From Cutibacterium equinum (GTDB lineage Bacteria > Actinomycetota > Actinomycetes > Propionibacteriales > Propionibacteriaceae), in the NCBI RefSeq assembly GCF_028021195.1, contig NZ_CP115668.1:62001-126000 (forward strand): 64,000 nucleotides of DNA, read 5' to 3'. The first letter of the stretch is position 1. The number at the start of each line of letters is the position of its first letter. Positions 60,100 to 64,000 of the stretch are shown in pieces. Both the position numbers and the translations under genes were made by a program. The notes below the pieces were generated by a model. That model was not told the origin of the DNA. It was given only the letters and a program-made list of their open reading frames with translations, and did not search any database.

Positions 60100-61220
60100 T
60101 GACCGGTTCTCCCCGAACGGGCCGGGTGGTGTCCTTGTCCACGGTGCACCACGGCCATGACAACCGAGTCTTCAACAAGGAGGCCCGGGCTCTGGTCGGA
60201 GCCGGCCACGACTATCACCTCGTCATCTCCGCTGAGCATGACGGGGTCGACCAGGGTATCCCGGTCGTTGCTTTGCACCGTGAGGAGGGGCGAGTCCGTC
60301 GTCTGGTCGTCAGTCAGCGGGAGGCCTGGCGACACCTGCAGGTCCTCCAGCCCGAGGTACTTCACATCCACGATCCTGAGCTCATCCCGTTGGCGCTGCT
60401 GTGGGGCCGTCGTCACCACTGCAAGGTCATCCACGACGCTCACGAGGATCTCATCGGCCAGGTCGACACCAAGCCGTATCTGGGAAAGGTGACGCGACCG
60501 CTGGCCCGGTTGGCTGCGCGGGGTCTCGTGGGGTTGGCCGACCGTGGGGCTGATGCCGTCGTTGCGGCGACCCCGACGGTGGGCCAGAGATTCCATCACG
60601 CCCCGGTGACGGTGGTGCGCAATTACCCGTGGCTGGGCAATTACGACGTGACGCCTGACCCGGTGCCGGGGAGGCTGGTTTACGTCGGGGATCTGTCGGA
60701 GGAGCGCAAGCTCTCCTTTATGATCGAGGTGACGCGCAGGGTCCGTCAGCAGGTACCGCAGGCTCACTTGGTGCTGGCTGGGCGAGTGCTGCCGCGTTGT
60801 CAGAACACCGTCGACCGCGCTGTGGGGCAGGGCTTCGTCACGCATCTGGGGCTGGTTGGACCGACTGAGGTGCCGCAGGTGTTGGCCAGCGGTCAGGTGG
60901 GGCTCGTGTTCCTCAAACCGCTGCCGAACTACGTAGCATCCCTGCCGACGAAGCTGTTCGAGTACATGGCTGCTCAGGTGCCGTTCGCGGCGTCCGACTT
61001 CCCGGCATGGCGGGAGATGTTCGATGGTTACGGTGCCGGAGTCTTTGTTGACACCGAGAACGTCGCCGCGTCCGCCGATGCCGTTGCTGCCTTGTTGTCC
61101 GATCCGCAGCGCTGCCGCGAGATGGGTCAGGCTGGGCGTCGAGCCGTCGAGTCGGGGCTGAACTTCGAGTCCCAGGCTGAGGCATTGACAGGGCTCGTTT
61201 CTCGCCTGCTCGAGGGCTGA
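60099..61220 (+). CDS. GT4-family glycosyltransferase, paralogue of 56582
   Basis: 373 residues, ATG overlapping the epimerase stop by one base. VLHIHDPELIPLALLWGRRH, VIHDAHEDLIGQV, GLVFLKPLPNYVASLPTKLF and EYMAAQVPFAASDFPAWREM align with the 56582 paralogue. It ends the second polysaccharide gene run. The epimerase is translationally coupled to it, which hints that it uses ManNAc3NAcA as donor sugar. Confidence 0.87.
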   Translation: MTGSPRTGRVVSLSTVHHGHDNRVFNKEARALVGAGHDYHLVISAEHDGVDQGIPVVALHREEGRVRRLVVSQREAWRHLQVLQPEVLHIHDPELIPLALLWGRRHHCKVIHDAHEDLIGQVDTKPYLGKVTRPLARLAARGLVGLADRGADAVVAATPTVGQRFHHAPVTVVRNYPWLGNYDVTPDPVPGRLVYVGDLSEERKLSFMIEVTRRVRQQVPQAHLVLAGRVLPRCQNTVDRAVGQGFVTHLGLVGPTEVPQVLASGQVGLVFLKPLPNYVASLPTKLFEYMAAQVPFAASDFPAWREMFDGYGAGVFVDTENVAASADAVAALLSDPQRCREMGQAGRRAVESGLNFESQAEALTGLVSRLLEG

Positions 61221-61265
61221 TCTTCCGGGTTCCGATGTGGTCGTCGCATGGCCCCGCCCCGACCC

Positions 61266-61308
61266 GTGTGGTGGTGATCGGGGTTGTGGGTGGGGGTGTT
61301 GCCAGTTC
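61266..61308 (+). repeat. Dispersed repeat copy 4 (43 bp exact duplicate of copy 5)
   Basis: 43 bases beginning GTGTGGTGGTGATCGGGGTT, identical to 61428-61470. Between the two copies are inverted relatives such as ATCACCACCGCGGTG, so the region can fold. No gene is present from 61221 to 61586. Confidence 0.8.
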
Positions 61309-61427
61309 TCGTGACAGGCTGGTGTGTCATCACCCGGATCACCACCGCGGTGACCATGACCTACCCGGCTGGCCGACTGTTCCTGTGACCACCACCGCCT
61401 ACCCACCTGACTGACCACCCCCTACCT

Positions 61428-61470
61428 GTGTGGTGGTGATCGGGGTTGTGGGTGGGGGTGTTGCCAGTTC
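61428..61470 (+). repeat. Dispersed repeat copy 5
   Basis: Exact 43 bp copy of 61266-61308, 162 bases downstream, preceded by CCTACCT, which also flanks the copy at 33015 on the opposite strand. Confidence 0.8.
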
Positions 61471-61586
61471 AGGGAGCAGGGTCCCGCGTCACGAGGCGGT
61501 TGTCCACAGGGGGTTTGATGGCCCCAACCGTGGTTGTCCACAGATGTGAGATTGCCTGGCGGAAATCGGTTGGTCTGCCGATAACT

Positions 61587-62540
61587 ATGGTTGTGAGAAC
61601 CCTTCAAGAACGACTCGATCAACGCGGCGTGGCCCGTATCCATCGTCACAGCTACATCCGAGGCCAGGCCGACCGGGCAGTAGCTCGAGGAGACGCTGTG
61701 CGTATCCTGCCTGGCGTGGTCGCCGCCACAGCCCTGGCCAGACAACCCACCACGATCATGCAGGCGTTGCTGTTATGGCACCGCGACGTCGTGATCGTTG
61801 GCAAGGCCGCCCTTGTGCTGCTGGGGATGACGGCTCCTGGCACCACCAGACCCATGGATTTTCGAACCATCGATGAGGTTGAGGCGTTTTCCTCCACGCG
61901 CCGGGTGGCCCGCCCCGGTATTCGCGTGCATCGTTGGCATGTGCCAGGCCGGTTCATCACTGAGCGGCAACGGGTCCGCATCGCCACCGCTGAAGTATCC
62001 GTCCTCGTCCTGGCGATCCAGGGGCAGTGGGAGTGGGTCTGTGAAGCCCTTCGCCAACGGATCGTCACCCCCGAGTCATGTCGGCGGGCCCGTAAAAGCC
62101 TGACGGGCCGCTATCCCAAAGCCCAGGTCGAGGCCGCGTTGGCTGATATTGATCTCAACGCGTGGTCGGTTCCGGAGTTGGAGATGGCCCGAATGTTGCG
62201 TGCGGTGGGAGTGAGGGGTCATAAACCCAACCGGAAAGTGTGGGCAGGGGACCGCTCGTATTACCTGGATCAGGCCTTCGATGCTGAGAAAGTCGCGGTG
62301 GAGATTGATGGGCGGTCTGTGCACGGCACCGTTGAGGGATTCGAGGAGACGATGATGAGGTCGGCTCACCTGGACTGTCATGGCTGGAGGGTGCTCCACG
62401 TCACCCCGACCATGATGCGCAGGAATCCAAGGTTCGTGCTGGACTGGCTGGCCTCCCACCTCCACCGACGCCACCGACCCAGAACCATGTTCACCGAACC
62501 CGTCCTACGACAGATCATGGGCGGTGCCACGCCAGCCTGA
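61587..62540 (+). CDS. DUF559-type endonuclease-like protein with AbiEi-like N-terminus
   Basis: 317 residues from the ATG at 61587. An upstream extension through the repeat is rejected, and no clear ribosome binding site is visible. The N-terminal part (about 1-60) resembles the AbiEi/type IV antitoxin winged-helix proteins of actinobacteria (LDQRGVARIHRHSY with ILPGVVAA). The C-terminal part (about 195-300) has YYLDQAFDAEKVAVEIDGRS and a later GWRVLHVTPTMM. This matches the Vsr/DUF559 restriction-endonuclease-like fold (D, then E-x-D/G). It is a common orphan gene in actinobacteria. A role in DNA repair or defence is possible but unproven. Confidence 0.7.
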   Translation: MVVRTLQERLDQRGVARIHRHSYIRGQADRAVARGDAVRILPGVVAATALARQPTTIMQALLLWHRDVVIVGKAALVLLGMTAPGTTRPMDFRTIDEVEAFSSTRRVARPGIRVHRWHVPGRFITERQRVRIATAEVSVLVLAIQGQWEWVCEALRQRIVTPESCRRARKSLTGRYPKAQVEAALADIDLNAWSVPELEMARMLRAVGVRGHKPNRKVWAGDRSYYLDQAFDAEKVAVEIDGRSVHGTVEGFEETMMRSAHLDCHGWRVLHVTPTMMRRNPRFVLDWLASHLHRRHRPRTMFTEPVLRQIMGGATPA

Positions 62541-62869
62541 ACCGCCACTCATCACCTGGTCATAGCAACACACCAGCCCACCTCATCATGGGCCATCCCA
62601 CAGGTGCCGACCTCGACACCCCTGCCCGACGTTCACCACACCGCGCTATGGAAAACCAGGCGCTGATAACCCCACCAACACCAAGACACACCACCATCAA
62701 CCACTAGAAACCCCAACACCACAGGAGAAGGAAAGTACCTCTCATGGTTCGAGGCGCGGGTCATGAGATGCGCGGGAGCAAGGGCCACTGCCTTGTAGCG
62801 GAGACCCACCACCGACAGTCATGGTTCGAGGTGCGGGGCACGAGACTCCGACCTGCTGGCCCACGGAAA
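62541..62869. other. AC-rich gene-free stretch with a 26 bp imperfect direct repeat
   Basis: The first 200 bases are strikingly rich in A and C on the plus strand. CATGGTTCGAGG-N-GCGGG-N-CA-N-GAGA occurs at 62743-62768 and 62820-62845 with three mismatches. An open frame starting at 62744 has a fair ribosome binding site but overlaps the small gene and terminator on the other strand and has no recognisable family. Confidence 0.5.
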
Positions 62870-62905
62870 ACGGTGGGGGCAACGCTTTCGCGTCACCCCC
62901 ACCGT
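62870..62905 (-). terminator. Terminator after the small membrane protein gene
   Basis: ACGGTGGGGG (62870-62879) pairs with CCCCCACCGT (62896-62905). Inside the loop ACGC and GCGT form a second stem around TTTC. It lies 10 bases after the stop of the minus-strand gene. Confidence 0.75.
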
Positions 62906-62914
62906 CAGGTGTTG

Positions 62915-63208
62915 TCACTTGTAGGAGTAAAAGGCCGGGGCGGTCGACACACGACCGGTGCCACCCATCGGGGTGGCGTGGCCATCAGCTCGCGGATCGC
63001 GGCGGGAAGCCCTCCGGCCACCTGAAGGCGTGCGCTTGGACAGGTCCTCGAACAAGGACGGGTCGTGGGATCCCGTCTTCTTGTCCTTGGATCCCTTGCG
63101 TCCTGCGATCAGCGCGATCCCGACGATGGCGACTGCGGCCACCGCGACGGCAACCAAGGAGCCCTTGTCGGTCTGTTCAGGATTGTTCTGTGATTTCCTC
63201 GCGCGCAT
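62915..63208 (-). CDS. Small single-helix membrane protein
   Basis: 97 residues from the ATG at 63208. One hydrophobic helix (about 18-36, SLVAVAVAAVAIVGIALIAG) is followed by a basic, polar tail of about 60 residues. It lies 3 bases after the NDH-2 stop and is probably co-transcribed with it. No family is recognised. Confidence 0.6.
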   Translation of the reverse strand: MRARKSQNNPEQTDKGSLVAVAVAAVAIVGIALIAGRKGSKDKKTGSHDPSLFEDLSKRTPSGGRRASRRDPRADGHATPMGGTGRVSTAPAFYSYK

Positions 63209-63211
63209 CAC

Positions 63212-64000
63212 TCACTTCTTCCCGTCGATGGGCTTGGCGCCCTTCTTGTCATCGTCGCGCAGAGCGTTGTCGTTCTTGTCTTGCTTGCCTTCCTCGGTGA
63301 GGATGTCGCCGACGATCGCTCCGGCCTCACGATGGAACGCGATGTAGCGAGCACCAAGGTTGATCATGGCCTGCAGACGGTTACGTCCGCCCAACAGGGT
63401 GTAAATGTGCACCGTCACCCAGGTCAGCCATGCGCCGATACCGGTGAACTTCAGCTTCTCGGACAGCTGGACGACAGCCGAGTTGCGGCCGATCGTCGCC
63501 ATGGTGCCCTTGTCGTGGTACTCGAACTTCTCCAGCGGCTCGCCGAGTTCGAGATGGACGATCTGACGGGCGACGCACTCGCCACCCTGGATGGCGGGCT
63601 GAGCCAGCTGAGGCTTCGGATCCTCGGTGTTGATGGCACCGTCGCCGACGGCGAAGATGCGATCCTGCCCGTTGACGCGGAGGGTGCCGTCGGTGGCGAT
63701 ACGCCCGCCGCGTCCCTGCTCGAACCCCCAGTCGGCCACGGCCTTGTGGGCGCCGACGCCGGCAGCCCAGATGACCATGTCCGCGGGAAGAGTCTGGCCG
63801 TCCTTGAGAAGCACGGAATCCTCGCGCACCTCGGCGATGGCGGTCTTGGTGCGCACATCCACGCCGCGCTTTTGCAGCTGACGACGGGTGTAATGGCGCA
63901 GAGCCGGATCGAACGGCATGAGGAGGTGGTCAGCCATCTCGACGAGGGTGACGTGGACGCGGTCAATGGACACGTCCGGGAAGATTGCCGGAATGCCGAT
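63212..64000 (-). CDS. ndh: Type II NADH dehydrogenase, C-terminal part (5' end outside window)
   Basis: The frame is open to the right window edge. Present are the second Rossmann region (VHVTLVEMADHLLMPFDPAL), the substrate/FAD segments VIWAAGVGAHKAVADWGFEQ and DRIFAVGDGA, the quinone-site segment QLAQPAIQGGECVARQI, and the C-terminal membrane-binding helices (GAWLTWVTVHIYTLLGGRNR). NDH-2 oxidises NADH and reduces quinone without proton pumping. Confidence 0.93.
   Translation of the reverse strand: MGIPAIFPDVSIDRVHVTLVEMADHLLMPFDPALRHYTRRQLQKRGVDVRTKTAIAEVREDSVLLKDGQTLPADMVIWAAGVGAHKAVADWGFEQGRGGRIATDGTLRVNGQDRIFAVGDGAINTEDPKPQLAQPAIQGGECVARQIVHLELGEPLEKFEYHDKGTMATIGRNSAVVQLSEKLKFTGIGAWLTWVTVHIYTLLGGRNRLQAMINLGARYIAFHREAGAIVGDILTEEGKQDKNDNALRDDDKKGAKPIDGKK

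Noticed and set aside
62744-63025. Possible 93-residue gene with GGAGAAGGAAAG upstream
   Set aside because: It runs through the terminator hairpin and the 3' part of the small membrane gene on the other strand, and the product has no recognisable fold. The direct repeat inside it better explains the sequence.

Overview
The window is high-GC actinobacterial DNA. Its gene content (oleate hydratase, a copper nitrite reductase fusion, a B12-regulated CobN locus, a diacetamido-uronic acid polysaccharide locus) suggests a propionibacterium, most likely Cutibacterium. The species cannot be fixed without a database search. Both ends cut a gene: a 6-phosphofructokinase at the left and a type II NADH dehydrogenase at the right.

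Region 1 (475-6981). A minus-strand operon encodes an NnrS-like membrane protein, a 916-residue fusion of a polytopic membrane domain, a cupredoxin and a two-domain copper nitrite reductase, and a four-cysteine HTH regulator. A small acetyltransferase and a clade-3-type catalase follow. Together these look like a nitrosative/oxidative stress module.

Region 2 (6998-24268). Ten minus-strand genes, nearly all joined by 1-8 nt overlaps or 1 nt gaps, run about 16 kb downstream of a clear cobalamin riboswitch (23184-23346). In transcription order they are two paralogous substrate-binding lipoproteins, a BtuC-type permease, a BtuD-type ATPase, a radical SAM/SPASM protein, CobN, a ChlD-like and a ChlI-like chelatase subunit, and two half-ABC exporters that form an obligate heterodimer. 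A CblS-like alpha-ribazole kinase lies just upstream. This is the strongest candidate for an under-described system: import, rSAM chemistry, metal chelation and export of a probable corrinoid or tetrapyrrole under B12 control.

Region 3 (24318-30212). Oleate hydratase has a palindromic operator-like site upstream. Next is a 3.6 kb decayed mobile element in a tRNA-Ala(UGC) gene, bounded by a 35 bp repeat of the tRNA 3' end. It carries a broken integrase, an Ltp superinfection-exclusion-type protein, a putative lipoprotein, a frameshifted ImmA peptidase and a phage-type repressor.

Region 4 (30271-38626). An M16 protease pair (one active, one inactive subunit), a DUF5318 protein, a class A penicillin-binding protein and two polytopic glycosyltransferases.

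Region 5 (38623-62540). A cell-surface polysaccharide locus in separate blocks. It holds four different O-antigen ligase/polymerase-like membrane proteins, three GT4 glycosyltransferases, a Wzz/BY-kinase-like protein that has lost its P-loop, and all five WbpA/B/E/D/I steps to UDP-ManNAc3NAcA. The blocks are separated by a broken POT peptide transporter and a fructose PTS operon (fruR, fruK, fruA, ptsH) on the opposite strand. A DUF559/AbiEi-like protein flanked by dispersed repeats closes the region.

Region 6 (62541-64000). An AC-rich gene-poor stretch, a small membrane protein and the C-terminal part of NDH-2.

Several disrupted genes carry single-base indels in short G or C runs. Some of these lesions could therefore be sequencing errors rather than biology.
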